DNA of 64,000 nucleotides from CAYMDP01 sp964389375 (GCA_964389375.1 CAYMDP010000002.1:59804-123803), one strand, 5' to 3'. Positions 28,788 to 38,306 are shown, counted from the stretch's first letter. The notes: generated from the sequence alone by a model not told the origin. Numbers and translations are program-made.

Positions 28788-30676
28788 GCGAAGACCAAGC
28801 CCCTCCTTCACCTGCGGAATTAAAGCGGCAGCGTTTGAAGAGCCTGGCTGCCGAACTTCCGACAACACCCGGCGTCTATTTGATGAAAAATTCAAAGACG
28901 AAGATCATCTACGTCGGTAAAGCAAAAAATCTTAGATCTAGGGTGAAATCCTATTTTTTAAACAGCGCAGATCATTCTGCAAAGACTCGGTTTTTAGTAA
29001 GTCATATCGAGACTCTGGACTATTTGCTAACGGCGACAGAGGTAGAGGCCTTTTTACTTGAAGCCTCTTTAATTAAGAAACACCGGCCACGCTACAACAT
29101 TCGATTAAAAGATGACAAAGCCTATCCTTACATTCGCTTAGGTATGGATCATGATTTTCCCAGACTTTATATTTCTAGAAAAGTAAAAAACGATGGCGCA
29201 GTCTATTTTGGGCCTTACACCAGTGGCTTTGCTGTTCGTGAGGTGATTCGGTTTTTGAATCGGACTTTCAAAATAAGAGATTGCACAGATATTTTTATGA
29301 AGGCGCGAACAAGACCTTGTATGACTTATCAGATCGGGCGTTGCGGGGCTCCTTGTGTTGATTTGCAAGATCAAACTGAATACGGCAAAGAGGTCAGTTC
29401 CGTTTTAGAATTTTTGCGCGGCCATGATCAAAAAGTTATTAAGGATTTAGAAAAACGCATGAAGCAGGCCTCAAAGGACGAACGCTTTGAAGTGGCGGGG
29501 CGTCTTCGCGATAGTATTTCCTCGGTAGAAAAAATCTGGGAAAAACAATCTGTAGTTTCCACAAAAACAGATTTTGACCAAGATGTGATTGCCTTTTTTG
29601 GAGATCCGCGAGGAACTTCAGTTGAAATTTTACATATTCGGGCGGGGCGAGTCCTGGGGAATCAATCTCACTTTTTGGCTAAACTCGATTGCACCTCTGA
29701 GTCCGAGGATCCTAGAGAGTGGTTAGCCTCCTTTCTGAACCAGTACTACCTAGAAAATTTTGTGCCCGATGAGATCATCCTTCAGGTGGATTTGGGATTA
29801 GATATTACAAAGCTTCTTCAGGCGGTTTTAAAAGAGCGCCATTCTAAACTTCCAAGGCTGATTCCTCCTCTCGGTGAGGAAGGAAAGCGCTTAATGGCAA
29901 TGGCGTTAGCGAATGCAACAAGTCACTTTCAAGACTATGTTTCTAAGGACGAGCACCGACAAAAAGGTCTTGGGGATATTCAAAAGAAACTGGGGCTACC
30001 CCTGTTGCCTCAAAGAATCGAATGTTTTGATATTTCAAACTTTCAAGGTGAAGAGTCTGTGGCAAGCCAAGTGGTTTTTGAAGATGGCTTGCCTAAAAAA
30101 GATGATTACCGCAGATATAAAATTAAGACGGTAGAAGGCGCTAACGACTTCGCCTCGATGAAAGAGGTTTTATCCAGACGCTTTAGTCACAGCGAATATG
30201 AAGATCCTCAACTTGTGGTGGTCGATGGCGGGAAAGGTCAGCTAAAAATGGCGGTTGAAGCCTTATCAGAAATTGGGCGGCCTGAAGTTCCGGTGGTGGG
30301 ACTTGCGAAGGCTAGGGCCAAGGGCAGCTTTAGTGATGCAGAAGTTGAATTCACTGAAGAGCGATTTTTTCTACCGGGTCGCCAAAATCCCGTAACTTTC
30401 CCCCGAAACTCAGAAGCCTTTCAGATATTGGTTGGTATCCGTGACGAGGCCCATCGCTTCGCCATCAGCTATCATCGTAAACTGCGCGATAAGGATCTTT
30501 TTGAAAGTGAACTCGATGCAATTGTAGGTCTTGGGGAAAAACGAAAAGCCCAACTCTTAAAGGCCTTTGGGAGTGTTGAGGGGATTCGTGAGGCCTCAGT
30601 CGAAGACATCGCAAAGCTCAAAACCTTCAACCGCATTTTGGCTGAACGGATCCACATCCATCTGGCCGGGGAGTAG
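28784..30676 (+). CDS. uvrC: Excinuclease ABC subunit C (UvrC)
   Basis: UvrC makes both incisions in nucleotide excision repair. The product (630 aa) has the GIY-YIG domain TTPGVYLMKNSKTKIIYVGKAKNLRSRVKSYF (about residues 27-58). It also has a central Cys-rich stretch (TRPCMTYQIGRCGAPCVD), a UVR domain (RMKQASKDERFEVAGRLRDSI), the RNase H-like domain with IECFDISNFQGEESVAS and VVVDGGKGQL, and C-terminal helix-hairpin-helix motifs (IVGLGEKRKAQLLKAFGSVEGI). It is coupled to uvrB by an ATGA overlap. Confidence 0.97.
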
Positions 30677-30755
30677 TACCAGCCAGATTTATTGTCAGGA
30701 ATCTTTCGTTCATGAAAGAGTTTATTAGGACAATTCTTTCTGTAGTAGAGATGAT

Positions 30756-31145
30756 CTATTCCTGAAGAATCTGAATGTTTTTGACCTGACAAAAATCGAG
30801 TCCGCTGTCGCTAAGGGTAACTTCTGTTTTGGTTGTCTTGGGGATTTCTTGGCCATTACGGTCAACCCTGCCCTCAAATACAAGATTTGTAATCTCATAG
30901 GTTTCAAGGACATCTGGACTAAACTTATCATTTTTGCGTTGAATTAGCTCTGCGCCGACAGCCTGAAATTTAAAATTTCTGATATCTTTTTTTTCTACGA
31001 CTGCACTTATTGCAATAAGATGTGAAAGTGAGGCCGCAGGAGCTTGCAAAGCGCAATGACCTTTGGTTGCTGGAGATGCTGCGAAAGAGGTTGCAGAAAC
31101 GCATCCCAATAGAGTGAAAAAAATAGATGTTGTGATCTTTGTCAT
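30756..31145 (-). CDS. Exported protein, unknown function, 129 aa
   Basis: The start MTKITTSIFFTLLGCVSATSFA is a signal peptide with the probable cleavage after SFA; a ribosome site GAAGGT lies 8 nt before ATG 31145. The Cys in LLGCVSA is not followed by a lipoprotein pattern, so a lipoprotein is less likely. The mature region has two cysteines (KGHCAL and LDFCQV) that could form one disulfide, and a beta-rich pattern. It is convergent with uvrC. No family is recognised. Confidence 0.65.
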   Translation of the reverse strand: MTKITTSIFFTLLGCVSATSFAASPATKGHCALQAPAASLSHLIAISAVVEKKDIRNFKFQAVGAELIQRKNDKFSPDVLETYEITNLVFEGRVDRNGQEIPKTTKTEVTLSDSGLDFCQVKNIQILQE

Positions 31146-31415
31146 AGAAAATACCTTCTTTTTAAATAGGGCGGTTAGTGGATCTGGTGGCCCAGCTAGA
31201 TGCGAGGTCTTCTGATTGAATATTGTAAAGGCTGGTCTTGAGCAAGGACTGTTTTGGTAGGAGCTTTTAGACGACGACTAGGCTCAGGACAAATGAATTC
31301 CGTCTGAATAAATTACGTGTTGATATAGAGTCTACGCAACCCTTATCCTGAAATTTTTTTCATTCGATAGGGAAGTGGGACAGTACCTCACTCCCGAGAT
31401 TATTTCGCAAAGGAG

Positions 31416-31628
31416 TTACTGAAGCGAGTGCTCGCTTTTACGAGTCCGAACTCTGCAATGTTCGCAGAAAGCTTCTTCGGTGACTTGGTGTTCGACAAAG
31501 TTGGTCACATGGGTCATGTAAAGATCTGTTCCACATAAACAGCAAGTTGTATGGTCATCCATAAAGGCCTGCTTATAATCTTGCTTCGAAAACTCTACGA
31601 ATTTGATCTCTTCTTTTTTGATGTCCAT
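31416..31628 (-). CDS. Small zinc-ribbon-like protein, 70 aa
   Basis: A strong ribosome site (AAGGAGT) precedes ATG 31628. The 70-residue product has two CxxC pairs, CCLCG (around residues 29-33) and FCEHC (around 54-58), separated by about 22 residues including two His (THVTNFVEHQ). This spacing suggests a treble-clef or zinc-ribbon metal site. There is no signal peptide, so it is cytoplasmic, and may bind nucleic acid or protein. No named family is recognised. Confidence 0.72.
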   Translation of the reverse strand: MDIKKEEIKFVEFSKQDYKQAFMDDHTTCCLCGTDLYMTHVTNFVEHQVTEEAFCEHCRVRTRKSEHSLQ

Positions 31629-31833
31629 CCTAGACTCCTTTTTGATCCGTCATATTTGGCCGGTCTTTGCTGCTGACATAGGTCTTCTCGGATGGCGCAG
31701 TCTCAACTTGAGACAAATCTGAGGGCTTTCGCAAAGTTGGCCCTTATTCCGAGGTAAAATTTGCCTGTTTTCGCACTGAATCAACCGAATTTAGCTGCCT
31801 CTTAAAGGCCTCTTTACTAGAGTCATCGCACCG

Positions 31834-32370
31834 GTGAATAACTTATCGAATGATCAAAAAGATTATCTGACACAGGTGCTTGGGATCTCATCCTTAATGA
31901 CCCCTGTGTCCCAGCTTCGCGACCAGTCAGAGAGCCCGGACGGCCTGGCTCTGGAGGCCTCTACCGAATCTCGTCGAAGCCCTTTAGCAGAAGAGCCTGC
32001 TGAGCTTCTTGTATTTAGTCCCAAGGCCTTAAGTCCAGCAGAGCAAGAGCTTCTACAGCGCATTCTAAAGGCCATGAACTTTAAAGATTGGGAACTTCTG
32101 TTTTCAGCAGAGGATCTAAAGCCCGCCGAGCTTACTGAAAAACCAACCTTTGGGATTCTTTTTGGTGAGCGTGCTTTAAGGGCCTTGGACTCCGAAGCCT
32201 CCTTTGCAATGAATCTTGGTAAGCTACTCAGGCAAGACGGAATCACTTGGCTGGTCACTCACTCTTTAGACGGAATGCTTCCACCGATTTTAGAGCGTAC
32301 GATTCAAGCCACTAAAAAACAGACCTGGGCCCACCTTAAAGATTTGTTGGAGGTCATGCAGAATGCTTAA
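31834..32370 (+). CDS. Acidic protein upstream of nfeD-like gene, unknown function
   Basis: The 178-aa product has a GTG start (31834) without a clear ribosome site, so its start is uncertain. It has an acidic, low-complexity N-terminal 60 residues and a C-terminal alpha/beta segment (LLVFSPKALSPAEQELLQRILKAM, then FGILFGERALRAL, ITWLVTHSLDGML). It overlaps the next gene by 8 bp, which suggests coupling with the membrane-protease/SPFH operon. The segment pattern slightly recalls nucleotide- or uracil-binding folds, but I do not assign a function. Confidence 0.55.
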   Translation: MNNLSNDQKDYLTQVLGISSLMTPVSQLRDQSESPDGLALEASTESRRSPLAEEPAELLVFSPKALSPAEQELLQRILKAMNFKDWELLFSAEDLKPAELTEKPTFGILFGERALRALDSEASFAMNLGKLLRQDGITWLVTHSLDGMLPPILERTIQATKKQTWAHLKDLLEVMQNA

Positions 32371-33676
32371 GTGTTTACAAATTTTTAGTGTGGCTTTGCT
32401 TTTCGTCACTCAGAACCTTTGGGCCCAAGAGACCAAAGAACTTTCGAACACTGCAAAATGCAGTATAGAGCTTGAGCTTAAAGGCGCTATTGGTCCGGCT
32501 TCTTTGGACCTTCTGACCCGTGGTTTTGAAATGGCTAAAGTAAAAGAGTGTGCTTCTTTGATTGTCACCATCAATACTCCCGGCGGAAGTCTTGAGACCA
32601 CCAGACTGATTGTGACAAAGATATTGAATTCACCCATCCCGGTTTTATGTTTGGTTTATCCAAGTGGTGGGCATGCCGGAAGTGCTGGAGCCATTATTCT
32701 TCAGGCTTGTCATGTGAACGGAGCGATGGAAGCGACAAATCTTGGGGCGGCTACTCCGGTTTCAGGAGGGGGCGAAGCGATCCCTGAAGATTTAAGAAAA
32801 AAACTTTTAAACGATACCCGCAGTTGGATGGACGGCATTACGAAACTTCGAAATCGAAACGAAAAGTTCGGACAAGATATTATCCTCGAGGCAAAAGCGG
32901 TTAGTGCGGAAGAAGCTAAAAAAATTGGCGCGATCGATTTTATGGCGAAAACAAAACAAGAATTTTTGGACTTCGCGGTGGGTCGTGAAGTTCAGATGAG
33001 TGAAGATCTTAAGCAAATCGTTGCTGTCGGTCCCGTCGAAGTTTTTCAGCCGGATTTAAGACATCAAGCTTTAAGCCTGTTAACAGACCCGCAGATCGCC
33101 TATTTAATTTTTATGGGAAGTCTTGGGCTTCTTTACTTTGAAATCACTCACCCCGGCACGATGGTCGCAGGCGTTGTGGGCGCCGTTGGTTTAGTGGTTT
33201 CGATGGTGGCCATGCACAAACTGAATGTGGAGTGGGGTGGCCTCGTTTTAATTTTTCTTGGTGTTATTCTACTTGTTGCCGAAGTTTTTGTTCCGAGTTT
33301 TGGAATTTTAGGCCTCGGAGGAGTGACTTCTTTTGTGGTCGGTAGTATTTTTCTTTACGATCCTGCAAAAACCGGAGGCTACACTTTGCCGCTTTCTACA
33401 ATTCTTCCCTCGGCATTTTTATTGGCGCTGATCACCTTCGGCTTAGGATATTTAGCTGTTCGCTCGCTGAAAGTGAAAAAGCGTGGAGGCTTTGACGATA
33501 TGCTAAATCTTGTAGGGACAGTTGTTGAGCTTCAAGAGGATTCAAAGTCCGGATTAATGGAAGTCCGCGGAGAACTGTGGAAGTTTAGTTCGTCAAAACC
33601 AGTACAAATTAAAAGTTCGGTGAAGGTGACCGGTCACCTCGGATTTACTTTAAATGTTGAACCAGAAGGAGAATAG
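32363..33676 (+). CDS. NfeD-type membrane-bound serine protease (ClpP-class, long form)
   Basis: The protein (437 aa) begins with a signal/anchor (LQIFSVALLFVTQNLWAQ). A ClpP/SppA-like protease domain follows: LIVTINTPGGSLETT (about 66-80), then PSGGHAGSAGAIIL carrying the probable nucleophile Ser, and the GAATPVSGG segment. Four or so membrane segments and a C-terminal NfeD OB-fold (LVGTVVELQEDSKSGLMEVRGELWKF) end the protein. Such proteases pair with stomatin/SPFH partners, which is the next gene (3-bp gap). It probably degrades membrane proteins; substrates are unknown. Confidence 0.9.
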   Translation: MLKCLQIFSVALLFVTQNLWAQETKELSNTAKCSIELELKGAIGPASLDLLTRGFEMAKVKECASLIVTINTPGGSLETTRLIVTKILNSPIPVLCLVYPSGGHAGSAGAIILQACHVNGAMEATNLGAATPVSGGGEAIPEDLRKKLLNDTRSWMDGITKLRNRNEKFGQDIILEAKAVSAEEAKKIGAIDFMAKTKQEFLDFAVGREVQMSEDLKQIVAVGPVEVFQPDLRHQALSLLTDPQIAYLIFMGSLGLLYFEITHPGTMVAGVVGAVGLVVSMVAMHKLNVEWGGLVLIFLGVILLVAEVFVPSFGILGLGGVTSFVVGSIFLYDPAKTGGYTLPLSTILPSAFLLALITFGLGYLAVRSLKVKKRGGFDDMLNLVGTVVELQEDSKSGLMEVRGELWKFSSSKPVQIKSSVKVTGHLGFTLNVEPEGE

Positions 33677-33679
33677 AAC

Positions 33680-34438
33680 ATGTTAGAATTGGTTACAGGA
33701 CCAGGGATTATTTGGATCGGTGTTATCATCTTTATCTTGGGCTCGGCCATCAAGATCTTACCAGAGTGGGAGCGCGGAGTTGTTTTAAGATTCGGTCGCT
33801 CAATTGGAGCCAGAGGCCCCGGTATCATTTACTTAATCCCAGGTGTCGAGCGCATGATCCGCGTAGGGACTCGAACGATCACTATGGACATTCAACCTCA
33901 AGATGTGATCACGCTGGATAACGTCAGCATGAAGGTCAATGCCGTATTGTATTTTCGTGTGGTTGATCCGGAAGCCGCGATCACTCAGGTTGAAGATTAT
34001 TATTTCGCGACGGCGCAGTTGGCCCAGACCACTTTAAGATCAACCTTGGGTCAATATCCCATGGACGATCTTTTAGCGAACCGAGATAAAATCAATCAAA
34101 CTCTTCAGACTATCTTGGATAAAGCTACAGAGAGTTGGGGTATTAAGATTTTGGTTGTCGAAGTAAAACACATCGATCTTCCCAAAGAAATGCAAAGAGC
34201 TATGGCAAAACAAGCCGAAGCCGAGCGTGAAAGAAGAGCAAAGGTCATTAGCGCAGAAGGGGAATTGCAGCGAGCTGAAAAACTTCGTGATGCTTCAGAG
34301 ATTTTATCAAGCTCACCGGCTTCACTTCAATTGGCCTATTTGCAAGCTCTTGGTGAAATCACGAACGAAAAATCCAGCGTGATTGTGTTGCCATTGCCGA
34401 TAGATTTAATCACTCCCTTTATGCCGGAGAAAAAATAG
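33680..34438 (+). CDS. SPFH/slipin (stomatin-like) membrane protein
   Basis: The product (252 aa) has one N-terminal membrane segment (GIIWIGVIIFILGSAIKILP). The Band-7 domain follows: PEWERGVVLRFGRSIGARGPGIIYLIPGVERMIRVGTRT and LDNVSMKVNAVLYFRVVDPEAAI. Next are a coiled region (AMAKQAEAERERRAKVISAEGELQRAEKL) and the C-terminal IVLPLPIDLI. It fits slipin length. Family members oligomerise into membrane microdomains and regulate the adjacent NfeD protease. It lies 3 bp after that protease gene and 12 bp before the SpoIID-like gene. Confidence 0.94.
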   Translation: MLELVTGPGIIWIGVIIFILGSAIKILPEWERGVVLRFGRSIGARGPGIIYLIPGVERMIRVGTRTITMDIQPQDVITLDNVSMKVNAVLYFRVVDPEAAITQVEDYYFATAQLAQTTLRSTLGQYPMDDLLANRDKINQTLQTILDKATESWGIKILVVEVKHIDLPKEMQRAMAKQAEAERERRAKVISAEGELQRAEKLRDASEILSSSPASLQLAYLQALGEITNEKSSVIVLPLPIDLITPFMPEKK

Positions 34439-34450
34439 ACCTTGGGTCCA

Positions 34451-35710
34451 ATGAAGACCATAGTTTTATTTTTGGTTTTTATAGTTGTGGGGCTTGGTGA
34501 GCTAAGATCTAGCCAAGCCAATCAGGAAAGTCTGTCCCGGCAACTTTCAAGCAAGCTTGGGGCGCGCGATTCCGGAAAGACTCAGCTTGTCCGCGTCCGC
34601 CTGCAAAAAAGTCTAAAGCGTATCGAAGTCTCGGGCTACTCTTTAAGTTTCGGATCAAGTTCTTCAAAATTTAAAACTGTTGCGATCCCGCGCCATCAAA
34701 AGGCAACTTTGACTTTAGATCGTGTTCAACCAAAGCCGGTCTTTCGTTTAAAACTTGAGGGCCGTGAAGAAAAACTAAGCCTCGATCATGAACGACTTAA
34801 AATTAGCGGAGATATGTTAAAGCTCGGGCCGGAAGCCGTTCCCAGAGAAATTTTTCTTTATCCCCAAGCCTCTGGCCGCTTTGATGTGGTGACCAGTATG
34901 GATTTAGAGACTTATCTTGCCGGAGTTCTTCCTTCTGAGATGCCGGTGTCTTGGCCTCTTGAAGCCTTAAAGGCTCAGACGGTCGCCATTCGCTCTTACA
35001 CGCGAAGCCTTATGGAAGAGCGAAAATATTCGCATTTTCATTTAGAAGCCTCGATTCATGATCAAGTCTACAAGCTGATCAATGATATTGGCGGCCGTGC
35101 CGAAGACCGAGAAAAAGTAAGACGGGCCATCCGCGAAACTGAGGGGCAGTTTTTAACTAAAAACAGTGGCAAAACTTTAAAAGCCTTTTATCACGCGGAC
35201 TGCGGTGGTCAGACCGAAGAACCCGGATTGGTTTGGGGCAGTGGCAAAAATATCGGCTCGGTAAAAGATCTAAGTTGCCCCTTAAGCCCGCTTGGCGAAT
35301 GGAGTTTAAACTTGGAACGTGAGGAGCTAAGACAAAAACTGATCGCAAAGTTAGGGCTTCCAAAAGACACGAATTTACGGGGTCTATTGGTTCGAGGCCG
35401 GACTCCCTCGGGTCGGGTCGCTTCTGTAGATGTTTTATTTGAAGGGCAAAAACCGATGCGTTTAAGCTCGAATGATTTTAGGCAAACCCTTGGATTTAAT
35501 CAGATGAAGAGTGCGAATTTTAAACTGACCTGGTTTGGCAATGAGCTAAAAATCGAAGGACGAGGGCATGGTCATGGAGTGGGTCTTTGTCAGTGGGGAA
35601 GTCGGGCGCTTTCGGCAAGAGGTCTTGGCTATAAAGAGATATTAAAGCACTACTACCCCTCCGCAATTTTAACGGAAGAGCAAAGGCCTCAAGCCCTAAG
35701 TTCGATCTAA
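34451..35710 (+). CDS. SpoIID/LytB-domain exported protein
   Basis: The start is placed at ATG 34451 (MKTIVLFLVFIVVGLGELRSSQA), a signal peptide; a TTG at 34442 is possible. The 419-aa product has the SpoIID hallmarks SMDLETYLAGVLPSEMPVSWPLEALKAQTVAIRSYTRSL (about residues 150-190) and GRGHGHGVGLCQWGSRALSARGLGYKEILKHYYP near the C-terminus. SpoIID cleaves denuded glycan strands in peptidoglycan; this is probably a lytic transglycosylase-type wall enzyme. It is last in the nfeD-SPFH run, an unusual partner for that pair. Confidence 0.88.
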   Translation: MKTIVLFLVFIVVGLGELRSSQANQESLSRQLSSKLGARDSGKTQLVRVRLQKSLKRIEVSGYSLSFGSSSSKFKTVAIPRHQKATLTLDRVQPKPVFRLKLEGREEKLSLDHERLKISGDMLKLGPEAVPREIFLYPQASGRFDVVTSMDLETYLAGVLPSEMPVSWPLEALKAQTVAIRSYTRSLMEERKYSHFHLEASIHDQVYKLINDIGGRAEDREKVRRAIRETEGQFLTKNSGKTLKAFYHADCGGQTEEPGLVWGSGKNIGSVKDLSCPLSPLGEWSLNLEREELRQKLIAKLGLPKDTNLRGLLVRGRTPSGRVASVDVLFEGQKPMRLSSNDFRQTLGFNQMKSANFKLTWFGNELKIEGRGHGHGVGLCQWGSRALSARGLGYKEILKHYYPSAILTEEQRPQALSSI

Positions 35711-35784
35711 ACCAGCACACCCATCAAAAGCCGAACTGCGAAGAAAAGAACGGCTGAAGCGGTGATTACACTTAAAGTATTCAT
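35707..35784 (-). CDS. Candidate 25-aa single-pass membrane peptide
   Basis: On the minus strand ATG 35784 follows ACGAGGG (about 8 nt upstream). The frame encodes MNTLSVITASAVLFFAVRLL and a few more hydrophobic residues, then stops at 35707-35709, overlapping the end of the SpoIID-like gene in antisense. The composition is that of a KdpF-like tiny membrane peptide. Evidence is only a ribosome site and hydrophobicity. The rest of the 35711-36157 gap shows no other gene, though TTGACA (35984-35989) and TATAAA (about 36034) are possible promoter parts. Confidence 0.35.
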   Translation of the reverse strand: MNTLSVITASAVLFFAVRLLMGVLV

Positions 35785-36157
35785 TTAAAAACCCTCGTAT
35801 TCTTACTGATCGGTCGAGTGACCAAAAACTTGATAGGAAAATGTTAAAAATCCCTTACAAATCGAGATCTTGCAGTTTGGCGTCAGAAACCCCCTTCAGG
35901 TCGAGCACCCGGGTTTTTGCACAAGTAGTCGAATTTATTGACCTTTTGTGGTGGTGACATTTTTGGGTCCTCACTCTGCACCTTTGACAATTCCCAAAAT
36001 CGACCAGGGACTGATCAATATCCTAAAAAATTCTATAAAATCAATACTTTACGCCTGATTTTTCGCCCTCGGCACAAGCTTGGCAATTCCCTTTAGGTAA
36101 CGGCACCTCGGGTTTTAGGGATTAAGGGTGGGAAGGCGCCGGAAAGGTTTAGGAGTT

Positions 36158-36904
36158 ATGAAACATCTATTAGCAGCTTCACTTATCGCACTGATGGCTT
36201 TCAATATCAGTTGCGCCAAGAAGACTGCAGGACAAGTGGCCCAAGATCCTGGAATCGTGATTCCAGAAGGCCCATATGTTCCTGATGGAAATGGCCCTGG
36301 GGAAGGACCTGGAGAAAGCCTTCAGTATGGCGGAACTGCAACTTTAGCGGTGAGCAGTTTAGCAGTCATGGGCGAGTACACGGGGCGACCCATGAATAAC
36401 CCGACTAATATTAAGATCAATTTGAATTTGCTTCGAAAAGGAAAATCAGATCAAGGCGACGACACTTATGGTGGAGTTGTGACGGTGACTTATACAGAAA
36501 ACGGCAGCAACTATGAAGGCTACTTCACTTCTGGAAGCTCTGCGAATCACAACAAGTTCAACGTATGGATGCAACATAATGGCAAATCGGGCTGGCATGG
36601 AGTGTTTGAGGACTACCTAGGTGGAGTCGTTGTGGTGATCGATGAAGTTGTAGATTTAGGTGATGGACAAGGTCCAAGTGATTCTGTCGGTGGCACGATC
36701 TGGTTTAAGAACTTCGGATTAACTTATGCCCCTCATCCTCCAACTCATTGCTGGTTTGTTTCTTTAGGCCCCTACGACTGCAGACCTTGGCCAGACGGAA
36801 GAGGGATGAACACCTACTCTTCTTTGGATCCAGCGGGCGGATACAAGAAACTGGGTAAGTTTAGTGGAATGAGTCTTAAAAAGGCATTTAACGAAGAACT
36901 TTAA
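36158..36904 (+). CDS. Lipoprotein 1 of a three-lipoprotein cassette
   Basis: The start is placed at ATG 36158 (MKHLLAASLIALMAFNISC) after a GGAG site; the frame is open to 36128. The lipobox is FNISC, so the mature N-terminal Cys is followed by AKKTAGQ and a Pro/Gly-rich linker (PDGNGPGEGPGESL). The rest is a beta-rich domain rich in Tyr, Asn and Gly (GGVVTVTYTENGSNYEGYFTSG) with a late Trp/Cys cluster (THCWFVSLGPYDCRPWPDG). No family is recognised. Two further lipoprotein genes follow within 35 and 10 bp, implying one envelope operon. Confidence 0.8.
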   Translation: MKHLLAASLIALMAFNISCAKKTAGQVAQDPGIVIPEGPYVPDGNGPGEGPGESLQYGGTATLAVSSLAVMGEYTGRPMNNPTNIKINLNLLRKGKSDQGDDTYGGVVTVTYTENGSNYEGYFTSGSSANHNKFNVWMQHNGKSGWHGVFEDYLGGVVVVIDEVVDLGDGQGPSDSVGGTIWFKNFGLTYAPHPPTHCWFVSLGPYDCRPWPDGRGMNTYSSLDPAGGYKKLGKFSGMSLKKAFNEEL

Positions 36905-36936
36905 TTTTTAAAAAAATAGTAACAGAGGGATAATTT

Positions 36937-37572
36937 ATGAAAACTTTAAACAAAAATCACAGAAAGACCAAAGCGGGTTGGAAGCTCGGAAGAGTGGTGG
37001 CTTTAGTTTTGATCTCGATCCTGATTTCTGCTTGCGGAAAAAAAGGGAAAGACGGTGGCGGTGGAACCACTGGAGTGACTCCAACTGTTCCCGGAAGTGG
37101 ACAAGGTTGTATCAACAACTGCGGAAATTACACCACGATGGTTGCCTCGGGACTTGGTAAGCACCAGGGTCTTGAAGTTGTCGAACTTGGGATGAGTCTT
37201 TACGGAACTGCTGGTACAGGCAATGCCGCCAGCTACTCAGGTCCTGTGACGGCAGCTGGTTATATGGCAGTGGATTCGACTTTTTCGAACTCACAGTGTG
37301 CTCTTCGCGTAGGTATGTATTACCTCAGAGTGGCCTCTGCAAACGGAAGTTTTAGTTGGCAGAACCAGTTTCATATCAGCAACCTAAATCTAGAAGCCGT
37401 TCATACGGATGGAACAGTTGTCTTATTGTCTGTACGTGGAGACTTTTACGGACAACCGCAACTCGGTCGTGATGGATTTCAACACGCCTCTCGTTTTTGG
37501 GGAGATGTGTCTGTTCGATCTATCGCCGGTATTCAGTGTAACTTTAACTTGCACATTCCTAGAGTATTCTAA
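36937..37572 (+). CDS. Lipoprotein 2 of a three-lipoprotein cassette
   Basis: The 211-aa product has a long basic N-terminus (NKNHRKTKAGWKLGR), a hydrophobic segment and a lipobox (ISILISAC). A Gly/Lys linker follows (GKKGKDGGGGTTGVTPTVPGSG), with two cysteines in GCINNCGNY. The body is beta-rich with repeated glycine/asparagine (LGMSLYGTAGTGNAASYSG, LRVASANGSFSWQNQFHIS). It is probably surface or periplasmic. It resembles lipoprotein 1 in its short linker and extended body but the sequences are not obviously homologous. Function is unknown. Confidence 0.8.
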   Translation: MKTLNKNHRKTKAGWKLGRVVALVLISILISACGKKGKDGGGGTTGVTPTVPGSGQGCINNCGNYTTMVASGLGKHQGLEVVELGMSLYGTAGTGNAASYSGPVTAAGYMAVDSTFSNSQCALRVGMYYLRVASANGSFSWQNQFHISNLNLEAVHTDGTVVLLSVRGDFYGQPQLGRDGFQHASRFWGDVSVRSIAGIQCNFNLHIPRVF

Positions 37573-37580
37573 AAGGGAGC

Positions 37581-38234
37581 ATGAAGATGAAGACGCCAGG
37601 GCTTAAAAAAATCATTCTGATTCTAGCCTTAAGCTTTGCTTCATCGGCTTGTTCTTACCAGTGGATGGAGTCTGATTCTGGAGCCTCGGCGGATGAAGTT
37701 ATTGGTCTGTTAAATGACATCTTAGGAGAAGTTTCTGCGGCAAACGCTGGTGGATCTTTACAAGAGTTTATAGAAATCAAAGACAATCCAAACTCGACCA
37801 TCTATTTTGCTTTTGGCCCTGGAGAGATGGGATCGGTTGCAAGTATCAGCAGCTTAGTCCGCTACGATTTTATGGGTCCCGGTGGACAAGATATATTTTT
37901 TGATAACATTGAAGAAGTAAAAATCTTCTTCGCATATGTTCCCGAATATGCAGGAAACAAAGCCGCACTTTTGATTCAGTTAAAAGTCGCAGGCCAAGCA
38001 AGCCCCATCACCAAGGCCTTCTCCGCTGTGATCGCTCCGGGAATGGACGGCGAAGAGTATGTGGCCATCCTTGGTGAGGCCGGAGTCGAAAAATTAGTTT
38101 TAAGAAGTTACAATGTCACCGACGGCGATCTAGAGCCCGTCATTCAGCTTAGAGTTTCTGACTTCGATTCTGCAACAGGCCTAGAAACCGAAAACGGAAA
38201 ATTCTCTGTCCTAGAAGGCTTCGGCGGCCTCTAG
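37581..38234 (+). CDS. Lipoprotein 3 of a three-lipoprotein cassette
   Basis: ATG 37581 follows GGGAG; ATG 37587 is an alternative start. The lipobox is ASSAC after a signal segment (LKKIILILALSFASSAC). The 217-aa body differs from the other two: it is acidic with alternating beta/alpha-like segments (NSTIYFAFGPGEMGSVASISSL, KAALLIQLKVAGQASPITKA, EEYVAILGEAGVEKLVLRSYN). No family is recognised. The three consecutive lipoproteins presumably act together in the envelope. Confidence 0.78.
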   Translation: MKMKTPGLKKIILILALSFASSACSYQWMESDSGASADEVIGLLNDILGEVSAANAGGSLQEFIEIKDNPNSTIYFAFGPGEMGSVASISSLVRYDFMGPGGQDIFFDNIEEVKIFFAYVPEYAGNKAALLIQLKVAGQASPITKAFSAVIAPGMDGEEYVAILGEAGVEKLVLRSYNVTDGDLEPVIQLRVSDFDSATGLETENGKFSVLEGFGGL

Positions 38235-38275
38235 TTTCCTAAAAGTGCCAGATCCGATATTCGGACGCATGCTAT

Positions 38276-38306
38276 CCTCTGTTCCGTATTCTTAAGCATA
38301 CAGAGG
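38276..38306 (+). terminator. Possible terminator hairpin after the lipoprotein cassette
   Basis: CCTCTGT (38276-38282) pairs perfectly with ACAGAGG (38300-38306) over a 17-nt loop, about 40 bp after the last lipoprotein gene and 87 bp before the recombinase gene. There is no T-tract directly after the stem, so it is a weak call. Confidence 0.3.
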
